A stretch of DNA of 64,000 nucleotides from CAYUYV01 sp050331455 (GTDB lineage Bacteria; Pseudomonadota; Alphaproteobacteria; JAJFIK01). A program made the position numbers and the translations under genes. The notes under the pieces are model-generated. The model was not told the origin of the DNA and searched no databases. It saw only the letters and a list, made by a program, of their open reading frames with translations. Below are positions 17,002 through 25,502 of the stretch, in pieces (within the stretch, counting starts at the first letter, position 1; the number at the start of each line of letters is the position of its first letter). Location: the NCBI GenBank assembly GCA_050331455.1, contig JBHJGV010000073.1, positions 1-64,000 on the forward strand, written 5' to 3'.

Positions 17002-18462
17002 ATGAGTGCCAAGGGAAACAGCTGGGTTCAAATGTGGATGGGCATGGGCACGAAAGTCATGCCTTTTGCCGACGCGGCGAGCGAGGATCTGCCCCTTGGC
17101 CGGCTTTTGCGCCTGGGCCTGTTCCAGGTGAGCGTGGGCATGGCCATCGTGCTGCTGACGGGCACCTTGAACCGGGTGATGATCGTCGAACTCGGTGTCC
17201 CCACCTGGCTTGTCGCCCTGATGATTTCTCTGCCCATCGTTTTTGCCCCGTTCCGTGCCCTGATCGGGCACCGGTCCGATATTCACCGGTCCGTCATCGG
17301 CTGGCGCCGGGTGCCTTATCTGCTGATTGGGACCATGCTGCAATTCGGCGGCCTCGCCATCATGCCCTTCACCTTGCTGGTGTTGTCCGGCGACACGCAT
17401 ACGCCGCCGATCGTCGGCCAGTTGGGGGCGGCGCTGGCCTTCCTGCTGCTGGGCGCCGGCGTGCACACGACCCAGACGGCAGGCCTCGCCCTCGCCACGG
17501 ATCTGGCGCGCCCCGAGGACCGGCCTCGGGTGGTGGCCCTGCTCTATGTGATGCTGCTGCTGGGCATGGTGGTCAGTGCCCTGATCTACGGCGTCTTACT
17601 GTCGGATTTCAACCAGCTCAAGCTCGTCCAGGCGATCCAGGGATCGGCCGTGGTGGTCATCGCGCTCAACGCCATCGCCCTGTGGAAACAGGAAGGGCGC
17701 AATCCGCATATCACGGCCCAGGCAGGTCCCCGGCCCACCTTGGCGCAGGCCTGGGCCAATCTGCGCCGCGGGGGGCAGGCGGGGCGCCTGCTGCTCGTCA
17801 CGGGGCTGGGCACGGTCGCCTTCAGCATGCAGGACGTGCTGCTTGAGCCCTATGGCGGCGAGATCCTGTCCTTGAGCGTCAGTGCAACGACGACCCTCAC
17901 GGCCATGTTCGCCGCCGGCACACTCGCCGGTTTTGCCTATGCGGCCTGGCGCATGTCGGCGGGCGGCGATCCCTTGCGACTGTCGGCGTTCGGCCTGCTC
18001 GGGGGTATTGCCGGCCTGTCGGGCGTCATTTTCGCCGATCCGCTGGCCTCCGCCCTTTTGTTCCGGACAGGGACGGTCCTGATCGGTTTCGGCGCGGGCC
18101 TGTTCATCATCGGCACCCTGACGGCAGCGATGGACTTGGCCGAACGCAGCCGTCAGGCCGGCGGCGATGCCCTGATCCAAGGCGGTCTTGCCTTGGGGGC
18201 CTGGGGTGCGGTGCAGGCCACCGCGACCGGCGCGGCGATCGCCGCCGGAGGCGCCCTTAGGGACATCGTCTCAGGTCTTGCGGCCCAGGGCGCCCTGGGG
18301 CCCGCCCTTTCCGGCGCGTCTGCCGGATACAGCTTCGTGTACCACCTGGAGATCCTGCTTCTGTTTGCGACCCTTGCACTGATCGGTCCCCTCGTCCGTG
18401 TCCAAAGCGGGCAGGATCAGCGGCAGTCTTCAAAATTCGGCCTGGCGGAGTTGCCCGGCTGA
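17002..18462 (+). CDS. lhaA: Light-harvesting 1 assembly protein LhaA (PucC family)
   Basis: LhaA assists LH1 assembly or bacteriochlorophyll delivery. This 486-residue polytopic protein carries the family signature GTLNRVMIVELGVPTWLVAL early on, the RSVIGWRRVPYLLIG cytoplasmic motif, and FSMQDVLLEPYGGEI in the middle. About 12 membrane helices can be drawn. It starts 2 bases after bchM and is followed by puhA, the standard order bchM-lhaA-puhA. It is a paralogue of the Bch2 protein at 2359-3741. Confidence 0.93.
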   Translation: MSAKGNSWVQMWMGMGTKVMPFADAASEDLPLGRLLRLGLFQVSVGMAIVLLTGTLNRVMIVELGVPTWLVALMISLPIVFAPFRALIGHRSDIHRSVIGWRRVPYLLIGTMLQFGGLAIMPFTLLVLSGDTHTPPIVGQLGAALAFLLLGAGVHTTQTAGLALATDLARPEDRPRVVALLYVMLLLGMVVSALIYGVLLSDFNQLKLVQAIQGSAVVVIALNAIALWKQEGRNPHITAQAGPRPTLAQAWANLRRGGQAGRLLLVTGLGTVAFSMQDVLLEPYGGEILSLSVSATTTLTAMFAAGTLAGFAYAAWRMSAGGDPLRLSAFGLLGGIAGLSGVIFADPLASALLFRTGTVLIGFGAGLFIIGTLTAAMDLAERSRQAGGDALIQGGLALGAWGAVQATATGAAIAAGGALRDIVSGLAAQGALGPALSGASAGYSFVYHLEILLLFATLALIGPLVRVQSGQDQRQSSKFGLAELPG

Positions 18463-18485
18463 GTCTGACCTTGAGGAGAGAGCTC

Positions 18486-19337
18486 ATGGAACCTGGCTAC
18501 GTATTTGGGCAAGTCGATGCCGCGGAGTTGGCGGTCTACGCCTTCTTCGCGTTCTTCTTCGGCCTTGTCTTCTTCATCCAGCGTGAAAGCCGCCGGGAAG
18601 GTTTTCCGCTGATCGACGAAAAGACCGGCAAGGAAAAGGCCATGTCGTGGATTTTCCTGCCCACGCCGAAGGTCTATCGCATGGCGAACGGCCACACCCA
18701 CATGGCGCCGGCCCCCCAAGGGGAAGACCGCCAGGTGGCCCTGCGCAGCGTCAACCCGCGCGAATTCGGCAATCCCTATGTGCCCACCGGCAATCCGTTC
18801 CTGGACGGTGTGGGCCCGGCCGCCTGGGCCCCGCGGGAGGATATTCCCGATACGGACCATGAAGGCCATCCCAAGATCGTCCCCATGAAGAACGCGCCGG
18901 ACTTTTCCGTCGTGTCCGGGGATCCCGATCTGCGCGGCTGCGACGTGTGGGCCATGGACCGGCGCTATGCCGGCACGGTCAGCGAGATCTGGGTCGACCG
19001 GGCCGAGTCGCTAATCCGCTATCTGGAAGTCGAGGTCCCCACGGGTGCGTCCGCCCCGGCCCCCGCCGCTTCCGATGACGGCGATGCGCCGGCGTCCATG
19101 GGCGCGAGCGCCCAGCTGGGCCGCAAGGTGCTCCTGCCCATGACGATGGTTCGCCTGCGCAAGCGCCGGGGCAAGTATTTCGTCATGGTGGGCTCCATCA
19201 CCTCGGAGCAGTTCAAGGACGTGCCGACGACGGCCAGTCCGAGCCAGGTGACCCGACTCGAGGAAGAGAAGATCATGGCCTATTACGGCGGTGGTTACCT
19301 CTATGCCCATGCCAAGCGTGGGGAGCCCCTGCTGTGA
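18486..19337 (+). CDS. puhA: Photosynthetic reaction centre H subunit PuhA
   Basis: PuhA caps the cytoplasmic side of the type II reaction centre and helps protonate QB. The 283-residue protein has one N-terminal membrane helix (about residues 12-30, AVYAFFAFFFGLVFFIQRESRREG), then a soluble domain with NPYVPTGNPFLDGVGPAAWAPR and the PRC-barrel core with VWVDRAE-like IWVDRAESLIRYLEVE. A Pro/Ala-rich loop near residues 185-200 is longer than usual. The ATG at 18486 has a GAGGAGAG site. A TTG at 18471 would not be needed. Its stop overlaps the puhB GTG. Confidence 0.95.
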   Translation: MEPGYVFGQVDAAELAVYAFFAFFFGLVFFIQRESRREGFPLIDEKTGKEKAMSWIFLPTPKVYRMANGHTHMAPAPQGEDRQVALRSVNPREFGNPYVPTGNPFLDGVGPAAWAPREDIPDTDHEGHPKIVPMKNAPDFSVVSGDPDLRGCDVWAMDRRYAGTVSEIWVDRAESLIRYLEVEVPTGASAPAPAASDDGDAPASMGASAQLGRKVLLPMTMVRLRKRRGKYFVMVGSITSEQFKDVPTTASPSQVTRLEEEKIMAYYGGGYLYAHAKRGEPLL

Positions 19338-20062
19338 ACCCGATCGCCGAATATGACGGTGAACCCGTCCGGGGTCTCCCCGGACGCCTGCCAGAGGGTG
19401 AATCCATCCTCTGGCAGGGGAGCCCGCGCTGGACGACCTTTGCCCGGCGCGCCTTTCACACCAACAAGGTGCTGGCCTATTTCGGTGTCATGATGGTCTG
19501 GCGGCTGACGAGCGACCTGTATGACGGCATGGAAGCCGGTGCTGCGATCATTCACACCGCATGGCTGGCGGCCCCGGCCCTGCTCTGTGTCGCGATCCTG
19601 GTGCTCATGGCCTGGGCGATGGCCCGCAGCACGGTCTACACGATCACGAGCAAGCGCCTCGTGATGCGCTTCGGCGTGGCGATGGAGAAGTGCTTCAACA
19701 TTCCGTTCCGGCGCATTGCCGGCGCAGGGCTTAAGTCCTACGAGAACGGCACCGGCGACATCCCAGTGAGCCTGATCGCCCCGGACCGGATCGGCTATCT
19801 GCTGCTGTGGCCCCATGTGCGGCCCTGGAGGCTCAGCGAGCCCGAACCCATGCTGCGCTCCGTTCCGGAGGCGGCCAATGCGGCCGGTATCCTCGCTGAG
19901 GCCCTGAAGCGGGCGGCGCTGGAGCGGGCCGAACAGGGCGAGGCCGCGGCGGTTGCGGACGGTGCCGTGGTCGCGCCGGATCCGGCGGCCCGCAAGAAGG
20001 AACGGGGATCGGCCCCGCACGGTCTTGGGCTTTCGCCCCAGCCCGTTGCAGCGGCCGAGTAA
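19334..20062 (+). CDS. puhB: Photosynthetic complex assembly protein PuhB
   Basis: PuhB is a membrane protein needed for efficient reaction centre and LH1 assembly. The 242-residue protein has the family opening EGESILWQGSPRW, two hydrophobic stretches (about residues 45-65 and 75-97) and the bPH2-like motif VYTITSKRLVMRFGVA. The last 45 or so residues are Ala/Glu-rich and not conserved in the family as far as I can tell. The start is GTG at 19334, overlapping the puhA stop (GTGA). Confidence 0.92.
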   Translation: MNPIAEYDGEPVRGLPGRLPEGESILWQGSPRWTTFARRAFHTNKVLAYFGVMMVWRLTSDLYDGMEAGAAIIHTAWLAAPALLCVAILVLMAWAMARSTVYTITSKRLVMRFGVAMEKCFNIPFRRIAGAGLKSYENGTGDIPVSLIAPDRIGYLLLWPHVRPWRLSEPEPMLRSVPEAANAAGILAEALKRAALERAEQGEAAAVADGAVVAPDPAARKKERGSAPHGLGLSPQPVAAAE

Positions 20063-20087
20063 GGGGAAAGAAGGAGGAGGAAAGACG

Positions 20088-20549
20088 ATGAGCAATCCCT
20101 TTGAAGGAGAGCAGATGCCGCGTTGGCCGTTGATCGGCGCGGCTGCCCTCATCGGGCTCGCATTCATCCTGGCCATCAGCGGGCGTATGGATGACGCCCG
20201 CTGGGGCCCAGAGCACCTGCCCATGGCCGTCGAAGAGCGCCAGCTTCGTTTCGAGGATCGGGACGACGGGGCCGTCGTGGTGACCGATGCGTCCACGGAT
20301 GGCCTGGTGGCGGTGCTTGAGCCCGGCAGCAACGGGTTCATTCGCGGCGTGCTGCGCGGCCTCGGCCGCCAGCGCAAGCGGGCCGATGTGGAATCCCACA
20401 CGCCCTATCGGCTGGCCATGCTGGAAGACGGCCATCTGGTGCTGGGCGACCCGGCGACGGGAGAGCAGGTCGTGTTGCGGTCCTTCGGTCCGACCAATTT
20501 CCAGGCCTTTGAGCGCCTTCTCCATGCGAACGGGGAGGCCCTGAAATGA
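20088..20549 (+). CDS. puhC: Photosynthetic complex assembly protein PuhC
   Basis: A 153-residue protein with a short cytoplasmic N-terminus and one membrane helix (about residues 13-31, LIGAAALIGLAFILAISGR). The soluble domain contains DGAVVVTDASTDGLVAVLEPGSNGFIRGVLRGLGR, a conserved PuhC block, so the bulk should face the periplasm. Genetic work in Rhodobacter links PuhC to LH1 and reaction-centre assembly. The ATG at 20088 has a strong AAGGAGGAGG site. Its stop overlaps the next gene's ATG (ATGA). Confidence 0.92.
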   Translation: MSNPFEGEQMPRWPLIGAAALIGLAFILAISGRMDDARWGPEHLPMAVEERQLRFEDRDDGAVVVTDASTDGLVAVLEPGSNGFIRGVLRGLGRQRKRADVESHTPYRLAMLEDGHLVLGDPATGEQVVLRSFGPTNFQAFERLLHANGEALK

Positions 20550-20851
20550 TCGAGACCAGGATTGGACACCGTAAGGCCGTCAGTGTGCCCTGCACCGTCG
20601 ACGTGGAACACACCTTTGCGAGCCTCCACGCCCATGTGGAATTGGACGACGGGGTGAAGATCGGGATCGGAGACGAGGTTCTCGTCCAGGGCGCACCGGA
20701 CACCGTGGCGTTCGGCGAGCGCCTGACGGTCCGGGCCCATGCCACCGTGATCCGCGCCACTTGGTTCGACCGGCTCAAGACCCGCGTCGCAGCCTATTTC
20801 GAACTGACCGATCTTTACGAAGTGAGCTTTACCCCCAGGAGGACCCTATGA
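20546..20851 (+). CDS. PGC-conserved hypothetical protein between puhC and acsF
   Basis: This 101-residue soluble protein overlaps both neighbours (ATGA at each end), so it is translated as part of the puh operon. It looks beta-rich, with VPCTVDVEHTFASLHAHVELDDGVKIGIGDEVLVQG and AHATVIRATWFDRLKTRVAAYFELTDLYEVSF. A small unnamed protein of about this size sits at the same place in other alphaproteobacterial clusters. I know of no assigned function. A role in assembling pigment-protein complexes or in support of AcsF is plausible from position only. Confidence 0.85.
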   Translation: MIETRIGHRKAVSVPCTVDVEHTFASLHAHVELDDGVKIGIGDEVLVQGAPDTVAFGERLTVRAHATVIRATWFDRLKTRVAAYFELTDLYEVSFTPRRTL

Positions 20852-21954
20852 CAGCCGTTGAACTAAGCGACCTGGCGGAAGAAGCGCACGCCCAGGCCAG
20901 CCAGCGGAAAAAATCGCTGAACGACACGACCCGCATGGCGAAAGAGGACACGATCCTCAGCCCCCGGTTCTACACGACCGATTTCAAGGCCATGGACCGG
21001 CTGGACGTGAGCCCCGTGCGCGCCGAGTGGGATGCCCTGATCGCCGAAATGAAGAGCGATCCGAACGGCGACCATTTCAAGCGGACGGACGAGTTCGACA
21101 ACATGCTGGCGAGCCTGCCGGACGGTCTGCGCGCGGAATTCGTCGATTTCCTCGTCAGCTCCCTGACGGCCGAATTCTCCGGCTGCGTGCTCTACAGCGA
21201 GATCAAGAAGCGCATCGACAATCCGGACATCAAGGAACTGTTCAGCCTGATGACCCGGGACGAAAGCCGCCATGCCGGCTTTATCAACAGTGTGCTGAAA
21301 GATTTCGAGATCGGCGTGGATCTGGGCTTCCTGACCCGCACCAAGCAGTACACCTATTTCAGCCCGAAATTCATCTTCTACGCGGTCTATCTGTCGGAGA
21401 AGATCGGCTATTCGCGCTACATCACCATCTACCGGCACCTGGAGCGCAATCCGGAACGCCGTTTCCACCCGATCTTCAAATGGTTTGAGGACTGGTGCAA
21501 CGACGAGTTCCGCCATGGCGAGGCCTTCGCCCTGCTGATGCGGGCCAATCCGCACCTGCTCAAAGGCACCAACAAGCTGTGGATCCGGTTCTTCCTGCTG
21601 GCCGTCTACGGAACGATGTATATCCGCGACCATGCCCGGCCGGAATTCCACAAGGCCCTCGGCATGGATCCGACCGAGTACGACTACAAGGTCTTCCAGA
21701 TCTGCAACGAGATCTCCCGGCAGGTCTTCCCGCTCGAGCTCGACATCGACAATCCGAAATTCCGGACCGGCATGGAACGGCTGCGGGCCGCGTCCAACGG
21801 GATCGATGCCGCCAAGACGCAAGGCGGTCTCATGGGCGGCCTGAAGCGGGTCTGGTATTCGGGCAAGGCGGGCCTCGCCTTCGCGGGCCTCTTCTTCCTG
21901 CCGACCCGCAAAAACGCGCTGCCCGCCCAGATCCGTCTGGCACCGGCCTGGTAA
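20848..21954 (+). CDS. acsF: Aerobic Mg-protoporphyrin IX monomethyl ester cyclase AcsF
   Basis: AcsF is the oxygen-dependent di-iron enzyme that forms the isocyclic ring E of protochlorophyllide. The 368-residue protein shows carboxylate/His ligand motifs: E109 and E118 in AEFSGCVLYSEIKKR, then DESRH (E139, H142), and FEDWCNDEFRH (E220, H223). The length is typical. The ATG at 20848 overlaps the stop of the previous gene and has an AGGAGG site. The oxygen-independent cyclase BchE is not in this window, so this gene is the visible evidence that pigment can be made in air. Confidence 0.96.
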   Translation: MTAVELSDLAEEAHAQASQRKKSLNDTTRMAKEDTILSPRFYTTDFKAMDRLDVSPVRAEWDALIAEMKSDPNGDHFKRTDEFDNMLASLPDGLRAEFVDFLVSSLTAEFSGCVLYSEIKKRIDNPDIKELFSLMTRDESRHAGFINSVLKDFEIGVDLGFLTRTKQYTYFSPKFIFYAVYLSEKIGYSRYITIYRHLERNPERRFHPIFKWFEDWCNDEFRHGEAFALLMRANPHLLKGTNKLWIRFFLLAVYGTMYIRDHARPEFHKALGMDPTEYDYKVFQICNEISRQVFPLELDIDNPKFRTGMERLRAASNGIDAAKTQGGLMGGLKRVWYSGKAGLAFAGLFFLPTRKNALPAQIRLAPAW

Positions 21955-21965
21955 GGAGAGCCACC

Positions 21966-22964
21966 TTGACCTATTCCGAGCATGTTCTGCCGGCCCTGGC
22001 GGCGATCCTGATCTGGTGGTTGAGCACCGGCGTCATCCTGCTGATGAACAGTCTGCCGCGGTCGACCTATCCGTGGAGCGTGCTCGGAATGACCTGCGTC
22101 ACGGGTGTTGCGGTGTTTGGCCTCGCCGTCACCGGCGAAGACACCGGCACCCGGGGCGCCTATATCGCCTTTTTATGCTCGCTGATGATTTGGGGCTGGC
22201 ATGAAATGACGTTTCTGATGGGGTACATAACGGGATCGCGAAAGGAGCCCTGTCCCGCAGATGCCAAAGGGTTCACCCGGTTCGTCTATGCGACCAAGGT
22301 GCTGCTGCACCATGAGGTGGCGCTGGTGTTCACGGGCCTGGGCATCGCGGCGGTCACCTGGGGTGATCCCAATCAAACGGGGCTTTGGACCTTTGTGGTG
22401 CTCTGGGCCATGCGCTTGAGTACGAAACTGAACATCTTCTTTGGGGTGCCGAACATCACGGAAGAGTTCCTGCCCCACCATATGGCGTTTCTGAAATCCT
22501 ACTTTCGGAACCGGCCGATGAATGCGTTCTTTGGCCCATCCGTGACCCTGGCGACGATTGCGACGGTCCTTGTGGGGACGGCGGCGCTCGATCCGGGGCT
22601 CACCGCCGGCGAGCAGGTGGGATTGAGCCTGATCACCTGCCTCATGGCGCTTGGGGTTCTGGAGCACTGGTTCCTGGTGGTGCCCATGCGCGAAGCGGCC
22701 CTGTGGACCTGGGCCCAGCCTGCGGCTCAAACTGCCGGGACGGGCCACTCGCAAGCGCATGAGCGGGATGCGGGCAGTCGGGAGGGCAAGCGGGATGCCC
22801 ACCACCGCCGGGAGGGGGGCCGATGCCCGCTTCACTATCTGGGCGCGGCCCTGTCCCCCGTTCCGGAACTCGTTCCGGCGGCGGTCCCGGTGCGCGGCAG
22901 GCACGCGACATCACGGGTGACGGAACCTCGCGAGAGCGGCGTTTCCTTCACCAAAACGCAGTAA
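21966..22964 (+). CDS. puhE: Photosynthetic complex assembly protein PuhE, with C-terminal extension
   Basis: PuhE is a polytopic membrane protein that affects bacteriochlorophyll supply or complex assembly. I place its start at TTG 21966 because it follows the acsF stop by 11 bases and has an AAGGAGAG site. Six to seven hydrophobic helices can be drawn over the first 245 residues, with FLMGYITGSRKEPCP and FFGVPNITEEFLPHHMAFLKSYF as clear family blocks. After VVPMREAALWTWAQ, where the family normally ends, the frame stays open for about 80 more residues rich in His, Arg and Gly. Total 332 residues against about 290 in relatives. Confidence 0.88.
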   Translation: MTYSEHVLPALAAILIWWLSTGVILLMNSLPRSTYPWSVLGMTCVTGVAVFGLAVTGEDTGTRGAYIAFLCSLMIWGWHEMTFLMGYITGSRKEPCPADAKGFTRFVYATKVLLHHEVALVFTGLGIAAVTWGDPNQTGLWTFVVLWAMRLSTKLNIFFGVPNITEEFLPHHMAFLKSYFRNRPMNAFFGPSVTLATIATVLVGTAALDPGLTAGEQVGLSLITCLMALGVLEHWFLVVPMREAALWTWAQPAAQTAGTGHSQAHERDAGSREGKRDAHHRREGGRCPLHYLGAALSPVPELVPAAVPVRGRHATSRVTEPRESGVSFTKTQ

Positions 22965-23066
22965 GATGGGACGGTCGCGGTAAGCCACCTCCCGCACCAG
23001 AGCGGCCGGACGGCTCTCGTGCGTTACCCAAAGATCCGGATCGGCCAGCCATGAAGGGAGGCACCT

Positions 23067-24281
23067 ATGGATTTCGAGACTTTTTTTCGCGACTCGCTTG
23101 ACGGCCTTCGAGAGGAAGGGCGCTACCGTGTGTTCGCCGATCTCGAGCGCAAGGTGGGCTGTTTCCCGCGCGCCACGAACCATGGCTGCCCGGACAAGTC
23201 GGAAGTGACGGTGTGGTGCTCCAACGACTATTTGGGCATGGGCCAGCATCCCAAGGTGCTCGAGGCCATGCATGAGGCCCTTGATCGCTGCGGCGCGGGC
23301 GCCGGCGGCACCCGGAACATTTCCGGCACCAATCATTATCACGTGCTCCTGGAACAGGAATTGGCCGACCTCCACGGGAAGGAAGCGGCCCTGCTGTTCA
23401 CGTCGGGCTATGTCTCGAACTGGGCGTCCTTGAGCACGCTTGCGGCAAAGCTGCCGGGCTGCGTGGTGCTGTCGGATTCCGGCAATCACGCCTCCATGAT
23501 CGAGGGGATCCGGCACAGCAAGGCGGAGCGCCAGATCTTCGCCCATAACGATGCGGCGGATCTCGACGCCAAGCTCGCCGCCATTGAACCCGGCCGGCCG
23601 AAACTGGTGGCCTTCGAGTCTGTCTACTCCATGGATGGGGATATCGCGCCGATCAAAGACCTCTGCGATGTGTGCGACGCCCATGGCGCCATGTCCTATA
23701 TCGACGAAGTCCACGCCGTCGGCCTTTACGGACCCCGCGGCGGGGGCATCTGCGAGCGCGAGGGCCTGTCGGACCGGCTGACGGTCATCGAGGGCACCCT
23801 CGGCAAGGCCTTCGGCGTGATGGGCGGCTATATCGCCGGGTCCGCCGCCCTGTGCGATTTCGTGCGCAGCTTCGCGTCCGGCTTCATCTTCACAACGGCC
23901 CTGCCCCCGACCATCGCCGCCGGGGCCCTGGCCAGCATTCGCCATTTGAAGGAAAGCCAAGCCGAGCGGGCGACCCACCAGGCCCGGGTGGCCCAGGTGC
24001 GCGCCGGCCTCGATGCCGTCGGCATTCCGTACATGCCCAACCCCAGCCACATCGTGCCGGTGATGGTGAAGGATCCGGTGAAGTGCAAATGGATCAGCGA
24101 CTGGCTGATGGACAAGCACGGCATCTATGTTCAGCCCATCAACTATCCCACGGTCCCGCGGGGCAGCGAGCGTCTGCGCATCACGCCTTCTCCGCTGCAC
24201 ACGGACGAAGACGTCAAGCGCCTGCTCGGGGCCTTGCACGAAATCTGGTCCCAGTGCGCCCTGGCCCGCGCCGTGGCATGA
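23067..24281 (+). CDS. hemA: 5-aminolevulinate synthase HemA
   Basis: HemA condenses glycine and succinyl-CoA to 5-aminolevulinate (the C4 or Shemin route typical of alphaproteobacteria). The 404-residue PLP enzyme shows WCSNDYLGMGQHPKV, GTRNISGTNHYH, the cofactor-binding YIDEVHAVGLYG (D213, H216) and the Schiff-base lysine K247 in EGTLGKAFGVMGGY. The ATG at 23067 has a GGGAGG site. It follows puhE after 102 bases and closes the PGC superoperon, as in Roseobacter- and Rhodobacter-type clusters. Confidence 0.96.
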   Translation: MDFETFFRDSLDGLREEGRYRVFADLERKVGCFPRATNHGCPDKSEVTVWCSNDYLGMGQHPKVLEAMHEALDRCGAGAGGTRNISGTNHYHVLLEQELADLHGKEAALLFTSGYVSNWASLSTLAAKLPGCVVLSDSGNHASMIEGIRHSKAERQIFAHNDAADLDAKLAAIEPGRPKLVAFESVYSMDGDIAPIKDLCDVCDAHGAMSYIDEVHAVGLYGPRGGGICEREGLSDRLTVIEGTLGKAFGVMGGYIAGSAALCDFVRSFASGFIFTTALPPTIAAGALASIRHLKESQAERATHQARVAQVRAGLDAVGIPYMPNPSHIVPVMVKDPVKCKWISDWLMDKHGIYVQPINYPTVPRGSERLRITPSPLHTDEDVKRLLGALHEIWSQCALARAVA

Positions 24282-24439
24282 TCGAAGGAGCCGGTCGGTG
24301 GGAATTTGCCCCGCAGACGGGCTCCTGACGGAACCTCCGAAGTCAGCGGATCGCCCGAAAGGCGGGTTTCACCTTGCCCCCTTGGGCACCGTTTGCCGGG
24401 AAAGACGACAAGAGAACGAAAGAACGAACGGTTAGACCC

Positions 24440-25399
24440 ATGATAGCCTCCGAGTCCTCCCCTGCCCTGGTGCGCATCGGCACCCGCAAAAGCCGGCTTG
24501 CCCTGGCCCAGGCCCACACCGTGCGCCTCGCCCTCGCCCGGGCCCATGGCTGGCCGGAGGACGAGGAAAACTGTCCGGCGAAGATTGTCGCCATGAGCAC
24601 GACCGGTGACGAGGTCCAGTCCCGCGCCCTGCTTGATATCGGCGGCAAGGGTCTGTTCACGAAGGAAATCGAGGAGGCCCTGCTCGACGGCCGGGTCGAC
24701 CTCGCCGTCCATTCCATGAAGGACGTGCCGACGGAATTGCCGCCCGGGCTGGTGATCGCCGCGATTATGGAGCGGGAAGACCCCCGGGACGTCTTCATCG
24801 GTCATGAGGCGGATCATCCTGACGACCTGCCGAATGGCGCGGTGGTGGGCACATCCTCCCTGCGCCGCCAGGCCCAACTGCTCTCCCGCTGGCCGGATAT
24901 CGAGATCGGCCTCTTGCGCGGCAATGTGGAAACCCGGCTCGGCAAGGTGGCCGCCGGTGAAGTGGCCGGCACCTTCCTCGCCCGGGCCGGCCTCAACCGC
25001 CTCGGCCTTGCGCCCGAGAAAGCCCGCGACTTGACCATGGAAGAGATGCTGCCCGCCGTGGCGCAGGGCGCCGTGGGCATCGAGATCCGCGATCACGACA
25101 CCCGCGTGCGGGACCTGATCGCCCCCCTCGACCACGGCGCGACCCATCGCTGCGTGATCGCCGAACGGGCCCTGCTGGCCATGCTGGACGGGTCCTGCCG
25201 CACGCCCATTGCGGGCTTCGCCTCAATCAGCGACAGCGGCACCATGCAGTTGCGCGGCCTGCTGTTGAGCCCGGACGGCAAACAGCGCTGGTCCGCCGAA
25301 CGCTTGGGACAAGCCGGCGATGCCGGCACCCTCGGCCGCGAGGCCGGCGCCGAAATCAAGGCCCAGATCCCGGAAGCGGCCCGCGTCGCGGCGGGGTAG
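24440..25399 (+). CDS. hemC: Porphobilinogen deaminase HemC
   Basis: HemC polymerises four porphobilinogens into hydroxymethylbilane. The 319-residue protein shows RIGTRKSRLALAQA, the catalytic Asp in HSMKDVP (D95), the GTSSLRRQAQL substrate-binding block and the dipyrromethane cofactor cysteine C253 in GSCRTPIAG. Its location 158 bases after hemA puts two early tetrapyrrole genes side by side. It faces the convergent ABC gene ending at 25503. The 103 bases between hold a weak AAACGC/GCGTTT inverted repeat near 25457 and no clear terminator. Confidence 0.95.
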   Translation: MIASESSPALVRIGTRKSRLALAQAHTVRLALARAHGWPEDEENCPAKIVAMSTTGDEVQSRALLDIGGKGLFTKEIEEALLDGRVDLAVHSMKDVPTELPPGLVIAAIMEREDPRDVFIGHEADHPDDLPNGAVVGTSSLRRQAQLLSRWPDIEIGLLRGNVETRLGKVAAGEVAGTFLARAGLNRLGLAPEKARDLTMEEMLPAVAQGAVGIEIRDHDTRVRDLIAPLDHGATHRCVIAERALLAMLDGSCRTPIAGFASISDSGTMQLRGLLLSPDGKQRWSAERLGQAGDAGTLGREAGAEIKAQIPEAARVAAG

Positions 25400-25502
25400 G
25401 TGCGGACACGGCATCCCGAGCGCGCGATGGGAGATGGTGGAAGAAAGTAAACGCCTATTCAATATGCGTTTGGTCACCGACGGGCGCCATGGGCGCACGG
25501 TG

